Source: Arbacia lixula (lineage: Eukaryota > Echinodermata > Echinoidea > Arbacioida > Arbaciidae). From it: 64,000 bases of DNA. The notes beneath the pieces are model-generated. The model was given only the letters and a program-made list of their open reading frames with translations. It searched no databases and was not told the DNA's origin. The translations under genes were made by a program, and so were the position numbers. Position 1 is the first letter of the stretch. Each line of letters starts with the position of its first letter. Positions 1 through 9,821 of this stretch are shown here, one piece after another. The stretch is from contig OZ022586.1 of assembly GCA_963669155.1 (NCBI GenBank), forward strand, positions 19,026,785 through 19,090,784, read 5' to 3'.

Positions 1-1272
1 TCGAGGGTTGAAAACCACTTTGATCCTCCAAGGGCATCTAACGAATCGTCTATCCTTGGTATGGGATATGCATCTTTGATTGTCACATTGTTCAAACGCC
101 GATAATCGATGCAAAATCTTTTCGTGCCATCCTTCTTTTTCACAAGTACGACGTTGGAAGCCCATGGGCTATCAGAGGGTTCAATCATGCCAGTGTCCAG
201 CAATTGCTTGATTTGACGGTCAATTTCCTCTTGTTCCTTGCGAGGAAATCTCCTTGGACGCTCCTTAAGAGGTGGGTGATCTCCTGTGTTAATGCCATGC
301 CGCACTTTGTGTGTGCGTCCGATGTCTACGTCAGATTTAGCAAACACATCCTGATATTCGCATAGAAGTTTAGCAATATCGCTGTGGTGTGATTCTTCCA
401 CTCCTTGTTTGGCCCGTTCATAAAGATCTTTCAGATGCTCAGGCACCTCTTCCATGTTTCCAGTCCCCATGGAGTCTGCCTGCTTCTCTTCGACATCACC
501 TGCAGCCACAGGAGTTATGTATCCAGCCAGGGCACCGCGCTTAACAACGCATTCCTTGTTACTTGGGTTGTATACTCGAATAGGAAGGGTGGTTTCCTCG
601 GCCCCAACTAGTACGCGTGCCACTAATATTCCTTTCTGAGTTAGTTCGTTGTGTGCAGGCTCAATCAGTCCAAGGCCTGTCCTTTCCCTACTTGATTTCA
701 CGTGACCTGAAATCAATGCCTCATGGCCGGCAGGTACTCTAGTGGTTTCTCCTACCACTACTCTCGCACAGAATGATGTCCCATGTCCGTCGGTACATTT
801 GATTCTCTCCCCTTTCAGGCTCAATTCCTTTGTTTTCAGATCTACGTTTGCATGGTTTTGTAGAAGAAAATCCATGCCTAGTATTCCATCTATGGAGCCA
901 GTGTTGCCGAAAACAACCTGAAGTGAAGAGATACAAGCCCCTACTCGAAGTTCGACCCATCCTCTACCAAGCGTTGATAGCTCACTACCATCTACATTCC
1001 GGACCCCTGAATTGCTGGTATTCAAATGTGGTCTTTTTACCCCTGGAATACGGTGATATAACGTGGACGACAAGATCGTATCGGTAGCACCAGTGTCTAC
1101 CAGCATCTTAGCCTTGATACCCCGCACTTCCACCTCAACAAAAAGACCACTGTGGGCCACGTCGGGACGTGTTCTAACAATTGGTTGCACCTCTGGGACT
1201 ATTGGCAACTCATTCTTTGTTTCACGGTATCTGCTGGCCCCTAATTCTGATCCAGCCTCCTCTCGGGACTCT
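1..1272 (-). CDS. pol: Pol polyprotein, partial (aspartic protease, start of reverse transcriptase)
   Basis: Read leftward from the end of gag in the -1 frame relative to gag, this frame has no stop down to base 1 (I checked every codon position). It carries the retroviral-type aspartic protease motif LVDTGAT near 1105-1085 (minus), with the catalytic D-T-G triad, and RT motifs near the left edge: [16 protein letters not shown] at about 170-128 and CIDYRRLN at about 114-91, typical of Ty3/gypsy RT. Protease releases the mature proteins and RT copies the RNA. RNase H and integrase would lie past the window. Gag ends at 1241 and the pol frame overlaps it, so a -1 ribosomal frameshift is the likely mode of expression; I did not find a decisive slippery site. 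Confidence 0.9.
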
Positions 1273-2521
1273 GAGTCGGCTGTTCCTCGTTTTCCGAATT
1301 CTTCATTTGCTGTGAAGTTTCCCTTTTTCTCGTCTTTTGTGGGCAGTTTCGTTGGAAATGCCCTTTTTCATGGCACTTATAGCATTTTGATTCTGCACTT
1401 GGTGTGCTCCACCTCGACCGTCTGGACCACTCTTTGCCTGCCTGCTCCTGGCTCTCAAGTCTTTCTCTGATCCTCTTTAATTCCTGCCTCAACTCATCTA
1501 CTTCTGTTGATGAATTCCCCTCCAGGACTCTGGACTGCTTATATCTCCTTCCGGTCCTTTGTTCCTCCAATCTGTAGAAATTATCTGTGCCTAGTGCCGC
1601 CTGAATGGCTTCATCCAGTGAAATAGGTTTGGAGCGAAAGACTCCTTCTCTGACAGACTGATCCTCTATTGCTTCCATGAAGTGAGTTCTTGCAAGTCGA
1701 TCCTGAGATTCTTCGGGTAATTCAGGATAGGCGAGCATGGACAATTCTCTTATTGCCTGCCCCAATTCCTGAATTGTCTCCCTCGGGCCTTGACGGCGGT
1801 ACCGCAGCTCAAGTAAATAATTTTCGGCTAACTGCCCGGGACCAAAACGCTTTTCTAGAAGGCGCACCAGTTCATGGTATGAAAGGCCGGATGAATCACT
1901 GGTCTTCCCGCCCAGGGTTTTCAGAGCAGGCCCCCTGAGGCTGGCCACCAAGAACACTTTTGCCTGGGTATCATCCCAATCATTCGCCATTCGACATGCT
2001 TCGAAATGGCCGATGTATTCATTCCATGAAGATTTCCCATCAAATCTATCAGGAACGATATTCGGTCTTGAATGTGTAATCCTTGGTTTCGAATATAACA
2101 TATTCACCTGTCCTGGTTCACAAGATTGTTCCTCATGTGTATTGATTCTTGTTGTCCTGTTTTGTGCCGGCATCCTTAAACCAGTAGATGTCTTTTCCCA
2201 CTCACGAGTGAAAACGGATGGTCCTCGTTGCTGTTCCAATGATGGGGAGATAGGTCTCTCACCCCTGGTTTGAGCATTCGCTGAAACACCATCATCACTT
2301 ACACTCCCTGTTTGTGTCCTTTGTCGTTCACGTACCGAAGGAAATATGATGGTTGATTGTTCCATTTCCAATCTTTCTAGCTTTTCCCGTAGGAGACGAT
2401 TTTGTTCCAGCAACAACTGATTCACATCTCGAGAGTGTTGCAGTTCCTCGTTACCACGCTGCACTTCTGCTACCAACATACCGAATTCAGCTTCGTGGCT
2501 TATATCTGAATTTTCCGCCAT
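1241..2521 (-). CDS. gag: Gag-like protein with CCHC zinc knuckle
   Basis: 426 codons, intact. The N-terminal third is hydrophilic with a coiled-coil-like Leu/Glu stretch (residues ~15-55). The middle (about 160-330) is a retrotransposon gag/capsid domain, recognisable by '[18 protein letters not shown]' and the following Trp/Leu-spaced helices. Near the C-terminus is one CCHC knuckle, [14 protein letters not shown], that would bind genomic RNA. It assembles the intracellular particle in which reverse transcription occurs. The stop at 1243-1241 lies inside the open pol frame. No defects are visible. The start ATG at 2521 is the first in frame after the leader. Confidence 0.92.
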   Translation of the reverse strand: MAENSDISHEAEFGMLVAEVQRGNEELQHSRDVNQLLLEQNRLLREKLERLEMEQSTIIFPSVRERQRTQTGSVSDDGVSANAQTRGERPISPSLEQQRGPSVFTREWEKTSTGLRMPAQNRTTRINTHEEQSCEPGQVNMLYSKPRITHSRPNIVPDRFDGKSSWNEYIGHFEACRMANDWDDTQAKVFLVASLRGPALKTLGGKTSDSSGLSYHELVRLLEKRFGPGQLAENYLLELRYRRQGPRETIQELGQAIRELSMLAYPELPEESQDRLARTHFMEAIEDQSVREGVFRSKPISLDEAIQAALGTDNFYRLEEQRTGRRYKQSRVLEGNSSTEVDELRQELKRIRERLESQEQAGKEWSRRSRWSTPSAESKCYKCHEKGHFQRNCPQKTRKRETSQQMKNSENEEQPTQSPERRLDQN

Positions 2522-2584
2522 TGCCTACAACTTTGAAGTGGTAGGCGCAATAGAAATGAAGACACACGAGTGAATGAGAAGGCG

Positions 2585-2910
2585 ATGGCGCCTGTTTGCA
2601 GTGTAGTATAGAAGGCGTTATAGGCGACCAGAAAAAGAAAGCGCCTGAAGGCGATAAAATAGCGAATAGCGCCTGCGGGTGAAAATTGAATCAGCGCCTG
2701 AAGGTGATTGTTGAGTTAGCGCCTGTTGATAAATCAGCGCCTGAAGGTTAGCACCTGTAGATAAATCAGCGCCTGAAGGTGGATGTAGCGTCAGCGCCTG
2801 TTGATAAATCAGCGCCTGAAGGTTAGCGCCTAAAGTTAGTGCCTGTGGGTGAAAATTGGATCAGCGCCTGAATTAGGCGTGCACGTTGCGCACAGATGAC
2901 GGCGCCTTTG
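2585..2910 (-). repeat. Iterated GCGCCTG motif in the retrotransposon leader
   Basis: On the plus strand the heptamer GCGCCTG occurs about ten times exactly and several times with one change, spaced ~12-50 bp, often as 'tcagcgcctgaaggt' alternating with 'gcgcctgttgataaa'. It lies between the primer binding site and the gag start, where packaging and dimerisation signals sit in LTR retroelements. The role is unknown. Confidence 0.8.
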
Positions 2911-3064
2911 TTATCGCCCGATCCTGAAGGTGCTGTACTGTGCGTCCGCCATTTTTCAGGCCTTTCTCTCAGCCGATCGTTGCAATATTTCAGTACTTCA
3001 GCCGATCGTTGCAATATTTCAGTATTTCAGGAACTCTTTGAAGAGCCAGCTAACTCCTCGAAGC

Positions 3065-3084
3065 GTATCCCACCGCTGCCACCA
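3065..3084 (-). promoter_or_regulatory. Primer binding site matching tRNA-Leu 3' end
   Basis: The minus strand reads TGGTGGCAGCGGTGGGATAC, two bases after the LTR edge. The first 18 bases are complementary to the CCA-bearing 3' end of a eukaryotic tRNA-Leu of the CCCACCGCTGCCACCA type. This is where minus-strand DNA synthesis would be primed. Confidence 0.88.
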
Positions 3085-3086
3085 AA

Positions 3087-3487
3087 TGTAACGTAACTGG
3101 ATCATGGATCATTCTCTCTCTCTCTCTCTCTCTCCAGTTACGCGTTGTACTTGGGATGTTGTTGCTTCACATAAACATGTACATTGGAATTGCTCAACTC
3201 TCTCAAAAGACTCAGCTAGCATTCACGCACTGATCAACTCAAAGATAAATAAAACAACATAGACAGAATCATGAAATTATAATTGAAGACACTCGCCTTT
3301 AATCGTTGTAAAAGTAAATCACCGGGACTCGCCGCACACACGTGTCGCCTCCGGCGTGGCTGAAACACAACTGCCCTTTTTCTCGTTCGTGCATGTACAT
3401 CTATTATACAGACAATACAGGCGTTACATAACACGCGCGCGCCTACCCGCACGCACCGTCCGTATTCATTCAGTCATTTTCGTTACA
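3087..3487 (-). repeat. 5' long terminal repeat of the gypsy element
   Basis: 401 bp bounded by the inverted ends TGTAACG (3087) and CGTTACA (3481-3487). It contains a (CT)n run at about 3110-3134 and a GC-rich ACGCGCGCGC patch near 3432. The primer site sits 2 bp from its inner edge. The outer flank starts GTATT; the matching duplication is outside the window. Confidence 0.85.
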
Positions 3488-3886
3488 GTATTATTACCTG
3501 TCATAACCTCCGTGATCAATACATCTCTGTCAACAGGGCAGTTTCCTGCTCTGTGGAAAGTTGCACTTGTTAAACCGCTGTTGAAAAAGTCAGGTATTGG
3601 TACAGAATTTTGTAATCTGAGCTAGGTGACCGATCATTCTTTTGTGCAGCTCCTAGATTGTGGAATAAACTACCTGTAGACATCAGGAAATCTAAAAAAA
3701 TAGACAGCTTTAAATCAAAGGTGAAAACCTATTTGTTCTAAACATAGACCTAATCTACTTCTGACCATGATTTAAAATTTAATACCATTACGTAGTACAA
3801 GTGCATATAAAAGCTCTTGCAGCGCAGTAGAATATATAAATATAGTTTCTGCGCTCTATGAATGAATTATTATTATTATTATTAAT
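3488..3886 (+). pseudogene. Internally deleted non-LTR retrotransposon fragment (CR1/L2-like)
   Basis: Right after the LTR, 3488-3625 encodes 'VINTSLSTGQFPALWKVALV' and 'KPLLKK', the entry to the RT domain of CR1/Jockey-group elements. At about 3625 it jumps to the typical 3' end (APRLWNKLPVDIRKS-like, 'SFKSKVKTYLF' then stop near 3740), followed by a 3' UTR and an (ATT)n tail at 3868-3885. Most of RT is missing, so this is a dead copy. The gypsy element inserted into it. Confidence 0.7.
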
Positions 3887-4160
3887 TGTGATCACACTTG
3901 GTACAAATAATCCTTGGATATTACCACATGTGTCTTCATGAGGCTGATGGGGTCAAAGGTCATCTAGGGGTCAAAAAGTCAAATAATATGAGGCCATGTG
4001 CATCATTTTTCTCAAAGTCTCCGTTTGACTTGCTCTCATTTCTTTAGTTCTGCAACAATTGTGATCACACTTGGTACAAATAACTTCTGGGTAATACCAC
4101 ATGTGTCTCTTCATAAGGCTGGTGGGGTCAAAGGTCATCTAGGGGTCAAAAGGTTTGAAA
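3885..4160 (+). repeat. Tandem repeat, 173-bp period, ~1.6 copies, with AGGTCA-type half-sites
   Basis: 'attgtgatcacacttggtac' recurs at 3885 and 4058. Each copy ends in GGGTCA-A-AGGTCA-TCTAG-GGGTCA, a DR1 then a DR5 arrangement of nuclear-receptor half-sites. It resembles, but is not the same as, the 157-bp repeat at 55.7-56.8 kb. Confidence 0.8.
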
Positions 4161-6251
4161 AAAAATTAGCACTGTTTATGGATTGCGAAATCAGGGTTTT
4201 AATGCGAAATACCATATATCCAATATTTTCGAAAGAATAAAGATGTTTGGAAAGAAAAGGAACAAAAGAAAAAACAAATCCATATGTCTACGTCAGTGTA
4301 TCTGTGTAGTAATAACGCCATTTGCATGACATTTGTATCTGTGTGTGTATTTTGTGTGTATTACTATGTATAAGTGTATATTGTATGATGTGCTAGACCA
4401 CAACATCAGTAAATAGATTAGTAGATAAGTAAGAACAATTGTGTATCTGAAGACTTTAACTGTAGGGCATGTTTATGTGTGTACGTGCGTGCGAGAGTTC
4501 ATGATTATATATGCAGTATGTGTATGTGCAAGAATGCGTGTGGACACGGGGCAAGTCCAATCATGATAGAAAGGAATTTTTTATAACGCAAAGAGTTAAA
4601 AGAAATGGAGGTTGCTCTATTGATTTCCTGTCGCCTAAGCTGCTAGCGTTAAGCCATGTAAGCAGTGGCGTATTAACCCTGTGTGTGCCAGACAGGCTGA
4701 CCCATAATTCACTGCGATCAGCCCGCTCACGCAGCGGGAGCAGTCCCGGGGCTCACGCTTAATTGCTTTATGTGTATTCATGGTGAGAATATACGTATAT
4801 AGGCATATGAAGTTTATGTAGTTTCGGATTATTATGAATAGCCCGTTATTTGTATTTCATTCGGGGGTGTTATATTTATGTTCTAGAATATTCATGTACG
4901 TTTTGACACATTTATCCACTACTGCATTTTCATTTGATGTATTGGAAATCAAGCGCAAAAATAAATGAATCAAATTTCACAAAACAAAAGCATTTCTGCA
5001 GCATTTGTAATGGTAACAATAGTTGTATTCATGTCGCACTTTAGCAGCCATGCAACATGGAAGACCGATAGGCCTTAAGCATTTTCAGTATACCTGAACT
5101 TTGTGGTAATAATTGTGTTCCTGCTTATTGGTTTATGTACATCTTGCTTAATTCAAGGTTTATTGAATGAAAAAAAAACATACTTGCATGGCAGCCAACG
5201 GCTGGCTTCCACATGAGAACAAACTTGAAAAACGTAGATTAAAGGTAAAATTCATACATTATTTTGCAAAGAGATATCAATAATACGATTACGTGTAAGC
5301 CAGACATGAGCTAACATACAAAAACGACTAAACGACTTCTTGGTAAGTGCGATTTCTCTCTTTACTTTTCTTTTACTTTTCCCATCCATGCCAGCAGAGG
5401 GATTATTAAATCAGCAAAATAGCAAAAAAGCAAAAGTTTCCGCTTTATATAAAATAACTTTCATGATCATCCGTTTTTTTGTACAATTTCGTCCATATCA
5501 CGTTGATGATAGCAAATTAATAACTTTTAAATGTAGCGTACCGCCTTCTTCTCAGTCTCTAACTCGCCTATGTGTGAAATAACTTTTCCACTACGCCTCT
5601 CCTTTTAATTTCAGCTATACTTATTGCTTATTGGCAATTACCCCGTGGATTGGAATATAATCCACATAAATGGACGTTGCTGCCTTTTACATTCGAAATT
5701 ACCAAGCAATTTTATTCGATGAATGATTGATTACTCAATAGATAACATCACAAATGCATTTTGCGCAATTGCCTAACACATCGAACGGAGACGGTCTGAG
5801 AAGGCCACTGGAATTCAAATGCGAAAGATGGCCTTCCTATTGGGATTATCATCATACTCCCCATGCTCAGTGAATAAATCATCTGCTTTGGATCTACGAC
5901 AAATTCAATCTGTAATGACCATGTTTTTTTGTCACTGTATGCGATATATCAACCGTAATTGATCTCTGAAATATCTATTTGATTGAACGGTTTGTAGCTT
6001 ACTCCCTGTCATAGGCTCTCACTAAAGGTTATCCCTAGTTTATTCATTTGCTATTCCAAAACCTGTTGCCCAGCAGAAAGGAAACAGAGACGACTTGAGT
6101 CTTGAAGAAGTAACTACTATTTTCCATCATCCTTTCAATTGGTGTTTCACGTAAGTGCAGATAAGCTTGTAAAGTTCTTTTCCCATATATATATATATAG
6201 ATTGCCTTGTATATGTATAATTTCTTACATTTATATATAGATATATATATA

Positions 6252-6640
6252 TATATCGTGAAAGAAATGGATGAAGACAACAATGGTAGGCGTAGCTTAA
6301 ATCAAGGTTCCCCAGAGCTATCTACCCTTTGAACGCCGGTGCATTAACTACTAGACCACAGAGACCGGTTAGTGGCTAAGGCGACCCCGATCCGACTGAC
6401 CGTCAGATTGACAAATTCTCGACACTTTACCAATTATAATTTCCTTTGTTGGGTGTAGGTGGGTTTTGAACAATGACAAGCCGCCATGCCTCAGCTGGAT
6501 CAAAGCTATTACTTTGATGCAGTACACGTATGGGAGAAAGTGTATAAATGTAAGAAATTATACATATGCAACAGCTTTGGCAACTCTTTTATTTAAATAT
6601 TTTGTGAAAGAAATTGATGAAGAGAACAATGGTATATATA
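6252..6640 (-). repeat. tRNA-headed short element, copy A, with deleted tRNA half
   Basis: Minus-strand copy of a ~0.4 kb repeat also found at 6890-7345 (+) and 31191-31646 (-). It keeps only the 5' half of the tRNA-like head (6328-6365). Its two ends carry the same 'tgaaagaaatggatgaag' sequence (6259 and 6605), a terminal direct repeat. Absent from the paralogous site in duplication copy 2, so it inserted after the duplication. Confidence 0.75.
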
Positions 6641-6730
6641 TATATATATATATACATAAGAATACTATCCTTGTATATGTAGAGTGCTCGCAGTCCTTCA
6701 CAGGAAGAGCTTTTAAATAATAATACACAA

Positions 6731-6810
6731 GTTAAATGGATGGCTGTGGTGGATTCGTCATGTTTATTGTGCAATAAACATGACGAATCCACCACAGTCA
6801 TCCGTTTAAC
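6731..6810. repeat. 80-bp palindrome, head-to-head CAATAAACATGACGAATCC arms
   Basis: Left and right arms are near-perfect inverted copies meeting at 'TTTATTGTGC/AATAAAC' (6764-6780). The arm sequence equals what follows the predicted cleavage point of the hammerhead motifs at 11.9-12.1 kb, so these arms look like element 5' ends joined head to head. Confidence 0.85.
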
Positions 6811-6889
6811 CTGGGTATTATTATATATATATATTTTTTTTTATATTATTTATTTTTATTATATATATATCTATATATATATATACCTT

Positions 6890-7345
6890 GATTTAAGCTC
6901 CGCCTACCATTGTTCTCTTCATCCATTTCTTTCACAAAATGTTTAAATAAAAGAGTTGCCAAAGCTGTTGTATATGTATAATTTCTTACATTTATATACA
7001 TTCTCCCATACGTGTACTGCATCAAAGTAATAGCTTTGATCCAGCTGAGGCATGACGGCTTGTCATTGTTGAAAACCCACCTGCACCCAACAAAGGAAAT
7101 TGTAATTGGTATTGTGTCGAGAATTTGTCAATCTGACGGTCAACCGGATCGAGGTCGCCTTAGCCATTAACCGGTCTCTGTGGTCTAGTGGTTAAGGCAC
7201 CGGCGTTCAAAGCTGGGGGCCCGGGTTCGATTCCCGGCAGAGACATTTTTTCGGCATCACCAATTGAATGAAACACCGGAGTAGAAAAATTATTCAAAAC
7301 TAATGATTTTTCTTCTCCGGCGTTTCATTCAATTTGTTAGTCTTC
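6890..7345 (+). repeat. tRNA-headed short element, copy B (inverted relative to copy A)
   Basis: Reverse complement of copy A across the shared body ('ttgccaaagctgttg', 'ctttgatccagctgaggcat', 'gagaatttgtcaatctgacg'), ending in an intact tRNA-like head at 7174-7244 and a hairpin at 7263-7330 whose arms read 'attgaatgaaacaccgga'. With copy A it forms a ~0.9 kb inverted pair around the 6731-6810 palindrome. Confidence 0.75.
7174..7244 (+). tRNA. tRNA-like sequence with UCA anticodon loop, part of a repeat
   Basis: 71 nt fold as a cloverleaf: acceptor GTCTCTG/CAGAGAC, D arm in TGGTCTAGTGGTTAAGG (A box), anticodon stem CCGGC/GCTGG with loop GTTCAAA, and T arm with GGTTCGATTCC (B box). Anticodon UCA (7207-7209) would read UGA. 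The body resembles tRNA-Glu. It is too short for selenocysteine tRNA and sits in a dispersed repeat, so I read it as the pol III promoter head of a SINE-like element, not a working decoding tRNA. Confidence 0.7.
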
Positions 7346-7409
7346 ACCTAGAAATCAGCGCCATCGCAACCTATATTCTTCTTATATATATATAAATATA
7401 TATTGTATA

Positions 7410-8143
7410 TATATATCCAGCGGGAACCGTTTTGACGAGGATCGGCTAAAAGTGCTCGATGCTGCATAGTGTATGCGGCAGAGCGGATAGGCGTACCTTG
7501 CAATCAGTGGTTCGGCTACCGACGGTGGTGGACGATCTTCAGGCCGACTGACTTGTTGTTGTGTAGTGCCTTTGTGCGATGGATCAGTTGTTTGTCGCTT
7601 GGGTGGTTTTCTTTGTGGGCGGTTCTGGTGTCTGCACTTGGACACGAGCTCCGTTTTTTTTTTTTTTTTTTTGTTGTTTATAGCTTCCTTGTTGGTGATG
7701 ATGAGGTACTTCTCTTCGAGACAAAGGTTGCCCAACTCGCTTTTTCTTGTATTGGTGTTTGACCTCTTGGCGATGTCCCAAGTTAGTTCATACTGGGTGT
7801 TTGATTCTTTTAATTTCCAGATATACTTAGAAAGTTGTGTTTCATTCCTGTATTTTTCATGTTTGAATGATTTGACGTGGTTTCTGTACCGTTCTTTGAA
7901 AGGGCTACCAGTCAGACCATAGTAAAATTTCTTCTTGCTTTCATGTTGTATGGTGGCTTTGTAGACGATTCCTAATTCCTTGCAACGGGCATTGGGTTTT
8001 GTTCCGGCAATTGCACTTGGGTGGCATTGTATCACGCGGTCTAGTTGCGGATTGTATTCTCCTGCTCTTCTGTTGGTCTTGTATTGGATCCAGTAAAGAT
8101 TCCTACTGTTTTCTACTGGTATTCTACTGGTCTCATGTTGCAA
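7410..8143 (-). pseudogene. Penelope-like element GIY-YIG endonuclease fragment, copy 1
   Basis: The minus strand encodes the C-terminal endonuclease region of Penelope-like retroelements: 'LGIVYKATI', 'KKFYYGLTGSPFKERYRNH' (GIY-YIG core with the catalytic Arg), 'TQLSKYIWKLKES', 'YELTWDIAKR' and 'LCLEEKYLIITN' (metal-binding Glu). The reverse transcriptase part is missing upstream. A run of ~20 T on the plus strand (7657-7672) gives a lysine tract and marks decay after the EN domain. A second fragment lies at 11366-11680. Confidence 0.85.
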
Positions 8144-8411
8144 AGCATGCTATGTATGCAACGTATATCGAAATATTATGTATTCTTGTCTTTGCAAATA
8201 TACGCTGTCGCGATCCCCCACTAGTCCCAATAAAAGGGTTTTAATGCAAAATACCATATATCCAATATTTTCGAAAAAAAAATAAAGATGTTTGGAAAGA
8301 AAAGGATCACAAGAAAAAAAACAAATCCATATGTCTACGTCAGTGTATCTGTGTAGTAATAACGCTATGTGCATGAAATTTGTATCTGTGTGTGTATTTT
8401 GTGTGCATATG

Positions 8412-9135
8412 CAGGGATGTGTTATGGAAGGATATGAAACATCTTTCTTTCTTTGAACCCATGCGTGGCACGGCCGAAAAAAATGTCTTCTCAGCATGTG
8501 CTTTTCAGATGTTTTAATAATAATGAACAGGATTGCGTAGCATCGGTTTCTCAGGTAGAACAAAAGAAATGTAAAGTTTTATTTCGCTTGTCCAGTTCTG
8601 TTGGATTGCATCAATACTTTTGTGAGGAAAAGAGATATCGGCGAACAAAAATAAACATTTTTTTTTACTAAAATATCTCAGTTGCACGCAAATGCGCGCA
8701 AACTCAGGTTAATGAAAATAAACAGCTTAAGATATAATTTTGATAATGATTGAATCCCACATTTCCGGAAATCTGCGGAAAGTGAAGGAACTTGTTAATT
8801 GTGTAAGTAAGAATATTATCTTATATCTCCGTTTGTGCATCATTCAACAATTATTTAGAAGAAAACCGAGTACATGATCTTTAGCGGCGTTGCCCGTAAC
8901 TTTCATGAAAATTGCACAACAATGTGATAAGAAACATAGATTCCAGAGACAAAACAGTGAATTAAAGATGTTGCTTTCCAAGTTGACAGCAGCTAAATGT
9001 CGGTGCCGCGCATGGGACATCAACGCATTGTAGTGATTGTGGAATGCTTTTGACATTCATTAGTTCGCTTTAGTGTCCATACAGACGTTTGAATATATTA
9101 TGCTCGAGTTGTTTCTCCTTCTTAACACATCCCTG
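8412..9135. mobile_element. Non-autonomous hAT-like element
   Basis: Terminal inverted repeats CAGGGATGTGTTA (8412) and TAACACATCCCTG (ends 9135). The paralogous segment near 4357 lacks it and gives the empty site. Flanks TGCATATG and GTATATGT match only imperfectly as an 8-bp duplication. CAGGG termini suit hAT. No transposase is visible; the small frames inside match nothing I know. Confidence 0.72.
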
Positions 9136-9246
9136 GTATATGTATGTATATGTGTATATTGTATTATGTGCTAGTCCACAACATCAGTAAATAGATTAGT
9201 AGATAAGTAAGTACAATTGTGTATCTAAAGACTTTAACTGTAACGC

Positions 9247-9821
9247 TTGAAGGTCCCTTGTCATCAAAATATATGTCGACTTATGTTGATGCAGCATATG
9301 TACATAACAAAATCACTAACTTTTCAATGGAAATATGTGTCCTATATTTTAAAATAATTTTTCTTGATTTTTTCTCAGCACTGATAAGCCCCGCCTCCAA
9401 AATATCCTCCAACTCAAGATTCACCCTTTGACATCATCAAAGATAGAAATTAGCAGGATAATAAGCAGAATTTATGCACAAATTAAACATTGCAATGATT
9501 ACCTCCACCTTCCCACAAGATCATCGCATGCCTTCTCACAATACCATCTAACAACCTTTCATGTAGTCATTGCAATGTTTAGTTTGTGCATAAATTATGT
9601 CTATTATCCTGCTAATTTCTACCCTTGGTGATGTCACAGGGGGAATCTTGAGTTAGAGGATATTTTGGAGGCGGGGCTTATCAGTGCTGAGAAAAAATAT
9701 AGAAAAATTATTTTAAAATATAAGACACATATTTCTATTGAACAGTTGGTGATTTTGTTATATACGTATTAAGTTGCATCAACAGAAGTCAACATATATT
9801 TTGATGACAGGGGCCCTTTAA
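9247..9821. mobile_element. Foldback MITE with ~260-bp inverted arms
   Basis: Left end TTGAAGGTCCCTTGTC and right end GACAGGGGCCCTTTAA are inverted copies. The arms stay paired for about 260 bp each ('ctcagcactgataagccccg' at 9377 against its complement at 9670) around a short centre near 9530. Absent from duplication copy 1. TTAA-like ends point to a piggyBac/Kolobok-type origin; unproven. Confidence 0.8.

Larger units (their letters stand above)
1..3487 (-). mobile_element. Ty3/gypsy LTR retrotransposon, 5' portion
   Basis: The element reads on the minus strand. In transcript order it has a 401-bp 5' LTR (3487-3087), a primer binding site, a ~540-bp leader rich in GCGCCTG, gag, and a pol frame still open at base 1. 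The rest of pol, the 3' LTR and the second target-site copy lie outside the window. The LTR has TGTAACG/CGTTACA inverted ends. Gag and the visible part of pol carry no stop or frame break, so the insertion looks young. It interrupts an older non-LTR fragment that resumes at 3488. Protease precedes RT and no envelope is in view, so I assign Ty3/gypsy rather than BEL or copia. Confidence 0.93.
4193..6830. repeat. Segmental tandem duplication, copy 1
   Basis: This stretch, minus the short element at 6252-6640, aligns collinearly with 8234-11350. Both start 'agggttttaatgc' or close to it and share long near-identical blocks, for example around 'acaacatcagtaaatagatt' (4401 and 9179) and 'aatggacgt' (5669 and 10660). 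No gene is visible: the small open frames in it are not conserved between copies. The offset between copies is about 4.04 kb at the left end. Confidence 0.85.

Noticed and set aside
7174..7244. A true selenocysteine or suppressor tRNA gene
   Set aside because: The sequence is 71 nt, too short for tRNA-Sec, resembles tRNA-Glu in its arms, and recurs inside a dispersed repeat in several states of decay.
8453..8671. Transposase remnant inside the hAT-like element
   Set aside because: The 72-codon frame shows no hAT dimerisation or RNase-H-like motif.
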